From NCBI RefSeq assembly GCF_013201645.1, contig NZ_CP053842.1:1054001-1118000 (forward strand): 64,000 bases of DNA, read 5' to 3'. This document shows, one piece after another, positions 8,715 to 17,306 of this stretch. The first letter of the stretch is position 1; each line of letters starts with the position of its first letter. Source of the DNA: Campylobacter corcagiensis. GTDB taxonomy: Bacteria > Campylobacterota > Campylobacteria > Campylobacterales > Campylobacteraceae. The position numbers and the translations under genes are program-made. Below the pieces are notes generated by a model. The model had not been told where the DNA came from, ran no database searches, and saw only the letters and a program-made list of their open reading frames with translations.

Positions 8715-9985
8715 AATTTTTCCATCACTTTTTTTGCAGCACTAAGTGCAAAATCAATATCTTCCTGGCTCATCGCATCACAAATAAAACCTGTTTCAAA
8801 CTGACTTGGTGCTAAAAACACGCCCTCTTTTATCATACCTGTATGAAATTTAGCAAATTTAGCTGTATCAGAAGTAAGAGCATCATCATAGTTTTTTACC
8901 TCTTTATCTGTGAAAAAGTACCCAAACATAGAGCCTCTTACGCAAACTTGAAGTGGAATTTTATTCTCATCAGCTATCTTTTTTAAGCCACCAGTAAATT
9001 TAGTCGCTAAATTTTCAAGCTTTTTATATAAATTTGGACTATTTTTTATCTTGCTTAGACTTGCAATACCTGCTGCCATCGCCACTGGATTTCCACTTAA
9101 AGTACCTGCTTGATAAACCCCACCAAGAGGGCTAATGTGATTCATAATCTCTTCTTTACCAGCAAAAGCAGCCGCATTCATACCACCACCTATTACCTTA
9201 CCAAATGTAACAATATCTCCTTTTATGCCGTACTGCCCAAAGCTTCCAACCGAGCTTGATCTATATCCGCTCATAACCTCATCTAAAATAAGTACGATAT
9301 TTTTCTCATCACAAATTTCACGAAGCTCTTTTAAAAATTCAGGACAACTTGGCACAAGACCCATATTTCCTGCGATTGGCTCGATAATTATAGTTCCTAT
9401 ATCACTGTTTTTATCTAGTAAATTTTTCACACTTTTTATATCATTATAAATGGCTAAATATGTATGTTTTGCAAAATCAGCCGGCACACCACTGCTACTT
9501 GAAGTGCCAAATGTAGTTGCCCCACTTCCTGCTTTTACAAGCAAACTATCACTATGTCCGTGATAGCACCCTTCAAATTTTATGATTCCATCTTTACCAC
9601 TAAAACCTCTAGCAAGGCGTATAGCACTCATTGTAGCTTCTGTTCCACTGCTTACAAAGCGTATCATATCAAGGTGTGGGTAATCATCTAAAATAAGCTT
9701 AGCAAGCTTAGTCTCAAGTGGTGATGAAGCTCCAAAACTTAAGCCTTTCTTAGCAGTTTTTATAACTAAATCTTCTATATCTTTATCACAATGCCCAAAT
9801 ATGAGTGGTCCCCAGCTTTGAACAAAGTCAAGGTATTTATTTCCTTCTACATCATAAATATAAGCCCCATCAGCTTTTTCTACAAAAAACGGCTCACTTC
9901 CAACATTGCCAAATGCCCTAACAGGCGAGTCCACTCCGCCTGGTATCACACTTTTTGCTTCTAAAAACGCCTCTTTATTTGTCAT
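8711..9985 (-). CDS. hemL: Glutamate-1-semialdehyde 2,1-aminomutase
   Basis: PLP enzyme of 424 residues that converts glutamate-1-semialdehyde to 5-aminolevulinate in the C5 route to haem. The PLP lysine lies in TFGKVIGGGMNAAAFAG (about residue 263). The conserved N-terminus PGGVDSPVRAFGNVG, the FVSSGTEATMSAIRLARGFS block and the DEVMSGYR aspartate motif are all present. Full length for the family. Its ATG overlaps the upstream cytochrome gene by 11 bases. Pairing haem precursor synthesis with a c-type cytochrome in one operon makes metabolic sense. Confidence 0.97.
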   Translation of the reverse strand: MTNKEAFLEAKSVIPGGVDSPVRAFGNVGSEPFFVEKADGAYIYDVEGNKYLDFVQSWGPLIFGHCDKDIEDLVIKTAKKGLSFGASSPLETKLAKLILDDYPHLDMIRFVSSGTEATMSAIRLARGFSGKDGIIKFEGCYHGHSDSLLVKAGSGATTFGTSSSSGVPADFAKHTYLAIYNDIKSVKNLLDKNSDIGTIIIEPIAGNMGLVPSCPEFLKELREICDEKNIVLILDEVMSGYRSSSVGSFGQYGIKGDIVTFGKVIGGGMNAAAFAGKEEIMNHISPLGGVYQAGTLSGNPVAMAAGIASLSKIKNSPNLYKKLENLATKFTGGLKKIADENKIPLQVCVRGSMFGYFFTDKEVKNYDDALTSDTAKFAKFHTGMIKEGVFLAPSQFETGFICDAMSQEDIDFALSAAKKVMEKL

Positions 9986-10334
9986 TTAATTTCTCCTTAT
10001 TTAGGTATTTGTATATCGCAACTATCTCATCAGCGGTTAAAAAGTAGCTTGGCATCACGCCCCTACTTTGCATTATACCATCTGCAAACTCTTGTGGAGT
10101 TAAATTTATGATATTTGGTGTAGTTAAATTTGCATCATACTTTTCGCCACTTGTTTTATTAAACTCTTTATATATAGCTATCACGCCTCCAAAACCACTC
10201 TTGCCATGGCACTTATCGCACCCTATTCCGCGGGGATTTTGATATAGCATTTTACCATACTCAATATCGGTAATAAAGCTCTTGGCTGCTAAAAAAGTAG
10301 CTAAAATCACTACCAAAATTCCAAATTTTTTCAA
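9975..10334 (-). CDS. Small periplasmic c-type cytochrome
   Basis: A 119-residue monohaem cytochrome c. A signal sequence (residues 1-18, ending AKS) is followed by the haem motif CDKCHGKSGFGG near residue 38. A distal methionine candidate lies in QSRGVMPSYFLTADEIVAIYKYL, the usual C-terminal axial-ligand region. The TTG start at 10334 has AGGGG upstream. It heads the operon that continues into hemL. Partner dehydrogenase or oxidase unknown. Confidence 0.88.
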   Translation of the reverse strand: MKKFGILVVILATFLAAKSFITDIEYGKMLYQNPRGIGCDKCHGKSGFGGVIAIYKEFNKTSGEKYDANLTTPNIINLTPQEFADGIMQSRGVMPSYFLTADEIVAIYKYLNKEKLNDK

Positions 10335-10358
10335 ATTTTACCCCTAAAAATTTCTAAT

Positions 10359-10364
10359 ATAATA
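10359..10364 (-). promoter_or_regulatory. Putative -10 box for the cytochrome/hemL operon
   Basis: TATTAT on the minus strand about 25 bases upstream of the TTG start, in an AT-rich divergent region shared with folD. Weak, but it is the best candidate. Confidence 0.35.
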
Positions 10365-10441
10365 ACATAATTTTTTTAAAATTTAGCCATTATCAAGCGA
10401 AATTTAGGTATTATAACGGTTATTTTTAAAAGGAAGAATTT

Positions 10442-11296
10442 ATGAATTTAATAGACGGAAAAGCAATCAGTGCTAAAGTAAAAGCTGAAGTTAAAGATAA
10501 AGCAGTAGAGCTAGCAAAAAAAGGCGTACAACCAGGCTTAGCTGTAGTTTTAGTAGGAGATGATAAAGCAAGTGCTACTTATGTAGCTTCAAAAGAGAAA
10601 GCTTGTAAAGCATGCGAAATTTACTCTCTTGCTTACAAACTTCCAGCTTCCACAAAAGAAGATGAGCTTTTAAATTTAATAGATGAGCTTAATAATAACG
10701 ATAAAATTCACGGCATTTTAGTCCAACTTCCACTTCCAAAGCACATTGATACAGATAAAATTTTAGAAAAAATAGACCCAAAAAAAGATGTAGATGGATT
10801 TAGTGCTGTAAATGTTGGACGACTTGTAAGCGGACTTGAAGGATTTGTGCCTTGTACTCCACTTGGCGTGATGAGGCTTTTAAAAGAGTATGGCATAGAT
10901 ACAAAAGGCAAAAACGCAGTAGTTATTGGCAGAAGTAACATTGTCGGAAAACCTATGGCAAATTTACTGCTTAATGAAGATGCAACAGTTACTATAACTC
11001 ACAGCAAAACTCAAAATTTAGATGATATTACTAAAAAAGCAGATATCATCGTAGTTGCTATTGGCAAGCCAAATTTCTTAACTAGCCAAATGGTAAAAGA
11101 AGGTGCAGTTGTTATTGATGTAGGCATAAACCGCCTTGATAGTGGCAAACTAGTAGGAGATGCTGATTTTGAAGGACTAAAAGATAAGTGCAAATTTATA
11201 ACTCCAGTACCAGGCGGTGTTGGACCGATGACAATAGCTATGCTACTTCAAAACACCGTAACATCAGCACAAAATCACATTGAAAGACAAAAATGA
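10442..11296 (+). CDS. folD: Bifunctional methylenetetrahydrofolate dehydrogenase/cyclohydrolase
   Basis: A 284-residue enzyme of one-carbon metabolism, interconverting 5,10-methylene-, methenyl- and 10-formyl-tetrahydrofolate with NADP. The catalytic segment ATYVASKEKACKACEIYS contains the YxxxK motif. The signatures GILVQLPLPKHID, PCTPLGVMRLL, VIGRSNIVGKPMANLLLNE (nucleotide-binding loop) and TPVPGGVGPMTIAMLLQNT are all present. It is full length and followed by lepB with a four-base ATGA overlap. The divergent promoter region lies upstream, with a TATTAT/TATAAC -10 candidate near 10409-10416. Confidence 0.97.
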   Translation: MNLIDGKAISAKVKAEVKDKAVELAKKGVQPGLAVVLVGDDKASATYVASKEKACKACEIYSLAYKLPASTKEDELLNLIDELNNNDKIHGILVQLPLPKHIDTDKILEKIDPKKDVDGFSAVNVGRLVSGLEGFVPCTPLGVMRLLKEYGIDTKGKNAVVIGRSNIVGKPMANLLLNEDATVTITHSKTQNLDDITKKADIIVVAIGKPNFLTSQMVKEGAVVIDVGINRLDSGKLVGDADFEGLKDKCKFITPVPGGVGPMTIAMLLQNTVTSAQNHIERQK

Positions 11297-12132
11297 GAAA
11301 TTTCTTACATAAAGCTTATAATTTCTCAAGTAGCTGGACTGGTACTATTATCATAGTTTTACTTGTGATATTTTTCTTTGCTCAAGCTTTTGTCATACCA
11401 AGTGGTTCTATGAAAAGATCTCTTTTAATAGGAGATTTTCTATTTGTTAAGAAATTTAGCTATGGAATTCCTACACCGCACCTTCCTTGGATAGAAATAC
11501 CAGTTTTGCCTGATTTTAATGGCGATGGACATATCATAAAAGGCAAAAGCCCTAAGCGTGGCGATATAGTTGTCTTTCGCTACCCTGTAAATGAAAAAGT
11601 ACATTTTGTTAAAAGAAATTTCGCTGTAGGTGGAGATGAAGTTATATACACAGTAGATGCGATGTATCTAAGACCAAATGAAGGCGATGAGTTTATAACT
11701 AAAAATTACGATAAATCAAAAATAGTCACCCTTCAAGGCAGACTTTTCGTAAAAGAGCCATACTCAAATTTAGGCATATCTTATGATGAAAAGGTAGATT
11801 TGTTGCCATTGGTTCTTATGAATTTAGCTAAAAACCGCCTAGCAATGGATCCAACTATCGTACCTGAACTAGGAGAACTTAGAGGCGATCTACCATTTAA
11901 CGCTTTTTATATAAAAGTTCCAAAAGGTGAATTTTTTATGATAGGCGATAATAGAAATCACTCTGATGATAGCCGTTTTTGGGGAAGTGTGCCTTACCGC
12001 TTAATAGTTGGAAAACCTTGGTTTATCTACTTTAGCTGGGACAAAGATAAAAAAGTAAGATGGGAAAGAGTTGGTCGCTTTGTAGACACAGTAGAAAATA
12101 ATCCAAAATTTATATACGAACAAAAGGACTAG
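11293..12132 (+). CDS. lepB: Signal peptidase I
   Basis: A 279-residue inner-membrane serine protease that removes signal peptides from exported proteins. One N-terminal membrane segment (about 15-38) leads into the catalytic box PSGSMKRSLLIGDFLFV, which contains the nucleophile Ser. The general-base Lys lies in VHFVKRNFAVGGDEV. The C-terminal GDNRNHSDDSRFWGSVP box closes the domain. Translation is coupled to folD by overlap. The adjacent rpiB starts two bases after the stop. Confidence 0.97.
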   Translation: MRNFLHKAYNFSSSWTGTIIIVLLVIFFFAQAFVIPSGSMKRSLLIGDFLFVKKFSYGIPTPHLPWIEIPVLPDFNGDGHIIKGKSPKRGDIVVFRYPVNEKVHFVKRNFAVGGDEVIYTVDAMYLRPNEGDEFITKNYDKSKIVTLQGRLFVKEPYSNLGISYDEKVDLLPLVLMNLAKNRLAMDPTIVPELGELRGDLPFNAFYIKVPKGEFFMIGDNRNHSDDSRFWGSVPYRLIVGKPWFIYFSWDKDKKVRWERVGRFVDTVENNPKFIYEQKD

Positions 12133-12133
12133 T

Positions 12134-12577
12134 ATGAGAGTTTATATAGCAGGAGATCACGCAGCCTTTGATATGAAAGAATTTTCTAAAGTTGAGCTTG
12201 AAAATTTAGGCTTTGAAGTAGTTGATCTTGGATGCTTTTCAAAAGATCGTGTTGATTATCCAGACTTTGCCCATGATTTAGCAAACAAAGTGCTAAATGA
12301 TGATGGCTCAAAAGGTGTTTTGATATGTGGTACAGGCATAGGTATAAGCATAGCGGCTAATCGCCACGCTAAAATTCGCTGTGCTTTATGTCACGATAAA
12401 GAAACCGCCACTTTAGCAAGAGAGCATAACGATGCAAATGTCTTAGCGTATGGTGCTAGAATAAACTCAAAAGAATCTATATCAGAAATGCTAAATGCTT
12501 TTTTTAGCACAGAATTTAGTGGTGGTAGGCACACTAATAGAGTAGCTAAGATAGAACTAGGAGATAAAAATGAGTAA
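12134..12577 (+). CDS. rpiB: Ribose-5-phosphate isomerase B
   Basis: A 147-residue RpiB/LacAB-family isomerase of the pentose phosphate pathway. It shows the N-terminal GDHAAFDMK substrate loop, a DYPDFAH motif and the catalytic-cysteine segment [14 protein letters not shown]. The ARINS motif and a C-terminal [13 protein letters not shown] arginine/histidine region complete it. The gene sits between lepB and apt and overlaps apt by eight bases. No rpiA is in the window. Confidence 0.96.
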   Translation: MRVYIAGDHAAFDMKEFSKVELENLGFEVVDLGCFSKDRVDYPDFAHDLANKVLNDDGSKGVLICGTGIGISIAANRHAKIRCALCHDKETATLAREHNDANVLAYGARINSKESISEMLNAFFSTEFSGGRHTNRVAKIELGDKNE

Positions 12578-13124
12578 AACGGTCCTAAATGAAAAGGAAA
12601 AAAGCTATCTTTTAAGCACCATTAGAAGCATTAATGATTTTCCAAAGCCAGGCATTATTTTTAGAGATATTACAACTCTTTTAAATAACCGTGATGCTTT
12701 TAACTTTTTATTAGATCACCTAGAAGAGCGTTATAAATCCTACGAGCTTGATTTTATAACAGGCATTGAGAGTCGTGGCTTTATCTTTGGGGCAGCTTTG
12801 GCAGCTAGACTTAGAGTGCCATTTGTGCCTATTAGAAAACCAGGAAAACTACCATATATAACTATTTCACAAAAATATAGCTTAGAATATGGCGTTGATG
12901 AGATAGAAATTCATATCGATGCATTTTCTAATGTAAAAGATGCAAAAGTTCTTTTAATAGATGATTTAATAGCAACAGGCGGAACTGCAAAAGCTAGCGT
13001 TGAACTTATAAATTTAACAAATGCAAAATGCGTAGAAGCATGCTTTATTATAAATTTAAAAGAGTTATGTGGAAGTAAAAATTTAGCAAATTTAACCAAA
13101 GTTTATAATGTTTTAGAGGTTTAA
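12570..13124 (+). CDS. apt: Adenine phosphoribosyltransferase
   Basis: A 184-residue purine salvage enzyme that makes AMP from adenine and PRPP. Markers are [15 protein letters not shown] near the N-terminus, the adenine-binding [17 protein letters not shown] block, [12 protein letters not shown], and the PRPP loop [14 protein letters not shown]. Length is normal. The start ATG, with AGGAG seven bases upstream, lies inside the end of rpiB. dedA follows directly on the stop. Confidence 0.97.
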   Translation: MSKTVLNEKEKSYLLSTIRSINDFPKPGIIFRDITTLLNNRDAFNFLLDHLEERYKSYELDFITGIESRGFIFGAALAARLRVPFVPIRKPGKLPYITISQKYSLEYGVDEIEIHIDAFSNVKDAKVLLIDDLIATGGTAKASVELINLTNAKCVEACFIINLKELCGSKNLANLTKVYNVLEV

Positions 13125-13769
13125 ATGGAAGAATTCCTAAAAAGTCTTATGTTTGAGTACCACCAATACGCTTATATAGTGCTTTTTATATGGTGTATTT
13201 TAGAAGGCGAATTAGGACTTATTTTTGCTGGAATTATGTGTCATGCTGGTCTTATGAGTATAGTTCCTGCTATCTTAGTTGGTGGGGCTGGAGCATTTGT
13301 AGGAGATCAGTTTTATTTTTATATTGGTCGCTACAACAAACGCTTTATACTTAAATTTTTTGAAAAACAAAAGCGAAAATTTGCTGTAGCTCACCTGATG
13401 TTAAATAACTATGGGGCTATTATTATATTTTTACAAAGATATATGTATGGCTTTAGAATCATAATACCTATGAGCATTGGACTAACTAGATATGATTCAA
13501 AAAAATATGCCTTTTTTAACCTCATAAGTGGTTATATTTGGGCTGGAAGTGCTATTGTTATTTCTTGGTATTTTGGGGAAGAAATTTGGGAATTTGTTGG
13601 CTGGGCTGAGAAGCACTGGTATCTAGCTATACCGATAGTTTTAGCTTTTATTGGGCTAATATTTTATGGCACAAAAAGTATAGAAAATAGAATTTTAAAT
13701 CAAAGAAAAGAAAGGAAAAAAAGTGCAATTTCAAATATTAAATCAAAATTTAGACGAAATCAAAGCTGA
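13125..13769 (+). CDS. DedA family inner-membrane protein
   Basis: A 214-residue DedA/VTT-domain protein, a family implicated in lipid flipping and envelope homeostasis. Several hydrophobic segments are present with the family pattern: an early Glu in CILEGELGLIFAG, the GAGAFVGDQFYFYIGR block, and the conserved Arg-rich FLQRYMYGFRIIIPMSIGLT segment. The C-terminus is basic (QRKERKKSAISNIKSKFRRN). It starts directly at the apt stop. Its last 47 bases overlap the start of pepA in another frame. Confidence 0.92.
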   Translation: MEEFLKSLMFEYHQYAYIVLFIWCILEGELGLIFAGIMCHAGLMSIVPAILVGGAGAFVGDQFYFYIGRYNKRFILKFFEKQKRKFAVAHLMLNNYGAIIIFLQRYMYGFRIIIPMSIGLTRYDSKKYAFFNLISGYIWAGSAIVISWYFGEEIWEFVGWAEKHWYLAIPIVLAFIGLIFYGTKSIENRILNQRKERKKSAISNIKSKFRRNQS

Positions 13770-15174
13770 TTTTGAAGCAGTTTTAGTTGTAGATAAAAAT
13801 TTAGAGCATAAATTTATAAAAGATGACTTTAAATTTTATAAATTTGATGGGTGTGGAGTTTTAGTTCTACCTGAAAAAAGAAGAATTTATGTAGGTGTTA
13901 AAAGATTAGATTATGACTATTTAAGAGTTGCTATGTCGCAAATTTATAACGCTTTAAAAGGCTATGATATAAAAAGCTTAAAAATAGCAAGCTATCTTTG
14001 CAAATGTACCAAAAAGACTTTTCAAGCAATAGCTGAAGGCTTCATCTTAGGTTCATACAAATTTGATAAATACAAAAGTGATAAAAAAGAGTCTAGCTTA
14101 GATGAAATTTTAATCTCTACTGATGAGTATAATGAAAAAGAGATAGATCTTAAAAAGGCTGATATGGGGCTTAAATTTGGTAAGATTATAGCAGATGCTA
14201 CTAACTTTGCAAAAGATGGTGTAAATGAAATTCCTAACACTTATACGCCAGATCATATGGCAAAAGAGGCTCAAAATCTAGCTTCAAATTATACAGATGT
14301 AGAGTGTTTAGTTTATGATGAGAAATTTCTAAAAGAGCAAAATATGGGGGCATTTTTAGCAGTTAATAAAGCTAGCATTCACCCACCTAGACTTATACAT
14401 CTAAAATACACACCAAAAAGTAAACCACTTAAAAAAATCATCTTTGTTGGTAAAGGTTTGACTTATGATAGTGGCGGACTTAGCCTAAAGCCAAGCAACT
14501 ATATGCTTACTATGAAGTGCGATAAAAGTGGTGCGTTAGCTGCTATGGGTATCATTAAAGGAGCAAGCGAGCTTGAACTTCCATTTGAAATTCATGCAAT
14601 CATCGGCGCAACTGAAAATATGATCGGTGGTAATGCTTACAAACCTGATGATGTTTTAATCTCTCGTTCAGGCACAACTATAGAAGTAAGAAATACAGAC
14701 GCTGAAGGACGCTTAGTTTTAGCTGATGTTTTAAGCTATGCGCAAGATTTTAACCCTGATTTATTAATAGACATGGCAACTCTTACAGGAGCGTGCGCTG
14801 TAGGCGTGGGGCAGTTTACAACTGGACTTTTAGGCAACAATGTAGAACTTTTAAGAGAGTATAAAGATAGTGCTAGTATGAGCGGTGAGTTATTTACGAT
14901 ATTTGAATTTAACGACTACTTAAGAGAGCTAATAGATAGCCAAATAGCTGATGTTAGCAATGTAAGTTCTAGTAGATACGGCGGCACTACAACAGCTGGA
15001 CTTTTTTTGGATAAATTTATAAAAGATGAGTATAAAGATAGATGGCTTCACCTTGATATCGCTGGACCTGCTTATGTTGAAAAAGCGTGGGGATATAACC
15101 AATATGGCGCAAGTGGAGCTGGAGTTAGAGCTAATCTTTACTTCTTACAAAATTTAGCAAAGGAGCTTAAATAA
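13723..15174 (+). CDS. pepA: Leucyl (cytosol) aminopeptidase, M17
   Basis: A 483-residue dimetal M17 aminopeptidase. The catalytic core carries GKGLTYDSGGLSLKPSNYML and MKCDKSGAL, with metal-binding Lys and Asp, and the family signature NTDAEGRLVLADVLSYA. The N-terminal regulatory domain spans about 1-150. The GTG start at 13723 has AAAGGA about six bases upstream and lies inside dedA. In other bacteria PepA can also bind DNA; nothing here bears on that. The stop overlaps the ychF ATG by one base. Confidence 0.95.
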   Translation: MQFQILNQNLDEIKADFEAVLVVDKNLEHKFIKDDFKFYKFDGCGVLVLPEKRRIYVGVKRLDYDYLRVAMSQIYNALKGYDIKSLKIASYLCKCTKKTFQAIAEGFILGSYKFDKYKSDKKESSLDEILISTDEYNEKEIDLKKADMGLKFGKIIADATNFAKDGVNEIPNTYTPDHMAKEAQNLASNYTDVECLVYDEKFLKEQNMGAFLAVNKASIHPPRLIHLKYTPKSKPLKKIIFVGKGLTYDSGGLSLKPSNYMLTMKCDKSGALAAMGIIKGASELELPFEIHAIIGATENMIGGNAYKPDDVLISRSGTTIEVRNTDAEGRLVLADVLSYAQDFNPDLLIDMATLTGACAVGVGQFTTGLLGNNVELLREYKDSASMSGELFTIFEFNDYLRELIDSQIADVSNVSSSRYGGTTTAGLFLDKFIKDEYKDRWLHLDIAGPAYVEKAWGYNQYGASGAGVRANLYFLQNLAKELK

Positions 15175-16277
15175 TGAGCTTAGCAGTCGGTATAGTAGGA
15201 CTTCCAAATGTTGGAAAATCAACAACTTTTAACGCCCTTACAAAAGCACAAAATGCTCAAGCCCAAAACTATCCATTTTGCACAATTGAGCCAAATAAAG
15301 CTATAGTTGCTGTTCCTGATAAAAGGCTTGATGAATTAGCTAAGATAGTAAATCCTGGCAAAATTCAGCACTCTCAAGTTGAGTTTGTTGATATAGCAGG
15401 TCTTGTAAAAGGCGCTAGCAAAGGCGAAGGACTTGGTAATAAATTCTTATCAAACATAAGAGAAACAGAGCTTATTTTACATATCGTAAGATGCTTTGAT
15501 GATGAAAATATCACGCATGTGGAAGGCTCAATCGATCCACTTCGTGATATCTCTATCATAGAAACAGAGCTTATTCTAGCTGATATAGAACAAGTTAGCA
15601 AAAAAATAGAACGCTTAAACCGCGATGTTAAAGCAAATGCTAAAGGTGCAAAAGAGACTTTAGAACTTGCAACAAGACTCTTAGAACATCTAAATGAAGG
15701 CAAAAATGCTAGAAGTTTTAGTGAATTTGATAGTGAGATTTTTGAGAACTTTAACCGTGAGTTAAGACTTCTTTCAGCTAAAGATGTGATATATGGTGCA
15801 AATGTTGATGAAGAAGGAATTTCAACCGATAATAAGTATGTAAAAACACTTCGTAAATTCGCAGATGAAAATAGTAGCACCGTTATAAAACTATGTTCAA
15901 AGATAGAAGAAGAGCTAATCGGAATGGATGAAAGTGAAGCTAAAGAGATGCTTCAATCTCTTGGAGCAGAAGAAAGTGGGCTTGATGCGATTATAAAAAC
16001 AGCTTTTTATAAGCTAAATTTAATCAGCTACTTCACAGCTGGAGTTGTAGAAGTTCGCTCATGGACCATAAAAAAAGGCTGGAAAGCCCCAAAAGCAGCA
16101 AGCGTTATACACAACGACTTTGAAAAAGGCTTTATAAGGGCTGAAGTTATATCATATGATGACTTTATAGAGTGTGGTGGCGAGACAAAGGCAAAAGAAG
16201 CTGGAAAAATGCGCCTTGAAGGTAAAGATTATGTCGTAAATGACGGCGATGTAATGCACTTTAGGTTTAATGTGTAA
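15174..16277 (+). CDS. ychF: YchF/OLA1 family redox-regulated ATPase
   Basis: A 367-residue Obg-superfamily P-loop protein. The G1 motif GLPNVGKSTTFNALT, G2-type NYPFCTIEPN and G3 DIAGLVKGASKGEGLGNKFL are present in order, with a central coiled helical region (about 130-180). The C-terminal TGS domain runs from about 282 (FTAGVVEVRSWTIKKGW to the end). YchF binds ribosomes and prefers ATP over GTP. It is the last gene of the rpiB-apt-dedA-pepA-ychF run and is followed by a strong terminator. Confidence 0.97.
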   Translation: MSLAVGIVGLPNVGKSTTFNALTKAQNAQAQNYPFCTIEPNKAIVAVPDKRLDELAKIVNPGKIQHSQVEFVDIAGLVKGASKGEGLGNKFLSNIRETELILHIVRCFDDENITHVEGSIDPLRDISIIETELILADIEQVSKKIERLNRDVKANAKGAKETLELATRLLEHLNEGKNARSFSEFDSEIFENFNRELRLLSAKDVIYGANVDEEGISTDNKYVKTLRKFADENSSTVIKLCSKIEEELIGMDESEAKEMLQSLGAEESGLDAIIKTAFYKLNLISYFTAGVVEVRSWTIKKGWKAPKAASVIHNDFEKGFIRAEVISYDDFIECGGETKAKEAGKMRLEGKDYVVNDGDVMHFRFNV

Positions 16278-16285
16278 CTAAATTT

Positions 16286-16309
16286 AGGGGGTGAAATTTC
16301 ACCCCTTTT
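16286..16309 (+). terminator. Rho-independent terminator after ychF
   Basis: The sequence AGGGGGTGAAATTTCACCCC is a GC-rich hairpin (GGGGTG/CACCCC arms around AAATTT) followed by TTTTATAAT. It begins nine bases past the ychF stop and is the clearest intrinsic terminator in the window. Confidence 0.85.
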
Positions 16310-16358
16310 ATAATAAATACTATAAAAACTACATTGATATTTTTAGAGTATTTGTGAG

Positions 16359-17306
16359 TTAAAACAACAAATTTTCATCTTGTTTTGAGCTTAAAATTTC
16401 TAAAATTTCATCTTTTGTGGCTAAAACTAAAGCATATCTAAAGTCAAGATCTGTTTTTATCTGGCCTAAATCTTTAAATTTTATATCACTTTTAACGCTG
16501 CTTGTTTTGGGACTAAAAGTTAAGATGCCTTGCTTAAATTTAGCTTTTAAATACTTGTTAGCCCTTAAAAAAAGCTCCTCATCACTCTCAGCTATAAAAG
16601 CTCTATAACTTGTGCCAAATTCTTTTAAACGGTAAAATTTATCTACAAAAATCGGCTCAAAATGAGAAAAACTAGAAAAATCTCTAAATTTAAACTCCTT
16701 AGTATCTAAAAAATTAAGTAAAGTATGTAGTTCAGGATAGAAAACCTCAGGTAAATTTAGTGTTTGTCCTAAAATTTTAGTATGAAAAATTGAGCCTAAA
16801 ATATCAGGATAAATATCTAAATTTGGCTCTAAATTTATGAAATTTTTAGTTATATCCATATCAAATTCATCACTAAAAACCAAAGCTTTTTTTGGTGCGT
16901 TTATGATTTGCTTAAAATCCGATCTTAAAACCACACCGCTAAAGTCAAATTTGATATTTTCTAAAATTTCCATCATAACAGGTGTGACTTTAACAAATTT
17001 AAGCTCTTTTAGTGCTACAAAATAACGCATTATACGAAATTTAGCCCGCTTTATACTATCAACTTTTATAAGAGCTATCTCATCATCATCTAAGCTAATT
17101 TTACTTTCACAAATAATCGCATAAGCACCAAGCTTTAGAGCTTGTAGGGCATCGCTATAATCATTAGTAAAATAGCAGCTCCCAAGAGTTATCTCCTTAG
17201 TAGTTGTAGCAAAATTTGTAACACTTGAAATTTTTGGTTTACTTAAAAGTTCGCCCTTAGTTAGGCGAACAAGATTATCAATATTTAAGCTAGCAAATTT
17301 ATCCAA
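16359..17306 (-). CDS. Conserved hypothetical protein with Mur-ligase N-terminal-like region
   Basis: A 315-residue cytoplasmic protein I cannot name. Residues about 8-65 look like the N-terminal substrate domain of MurE/MurF ligases: a VTNFATTTKEITLGSCYF strand-turn, then ALQALKLGAYAIICE, resembling the 'DSR.v..G..F.A..G...DG......A...GA.a.v.e' pattern. No P-loop or Mur central domain follows, so it is not a ligase. The remainder is unassigned mixed alpha/beta. It overlaps metG by eight bases and the same position beside metG is occupied by a hypothetical protein in Campylobacter. Confidence 0.75.
   Translation of the reverse strand: MDKFASLNIDNLVRLTKGELLSKPKISSVTNFATTTKEITLGSCYFTNDYSDALQALKLGAYAIICESKISLDDDEIALIKVDSIKRAKFRIMRYFVALKELKFVKVTPVMMEILENIKFDFSGVVLRSDFKQIINAPKKALVFSDEFDMDITKNFINLEPNLDIYPDILGSIFHTKILGQTLNLPEVFYPELHTLLNFLDTKEFKFRDFSSFSHFEPIFVDKFYRLKEFGTSYRAFIAESDEELFLRANKYLKAKFKQGILTFSPKTSSVKSDIKFKDLGQIKTDLDFRYALVLATKDEILEILSSKQDENLLF

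Noticed and set aside
15374-15880. 168-residue minus-strand frame inside ychF
   Set aside because: A Ser/Leu-rich antisense shadow of a well-supported gene, with no start signal.
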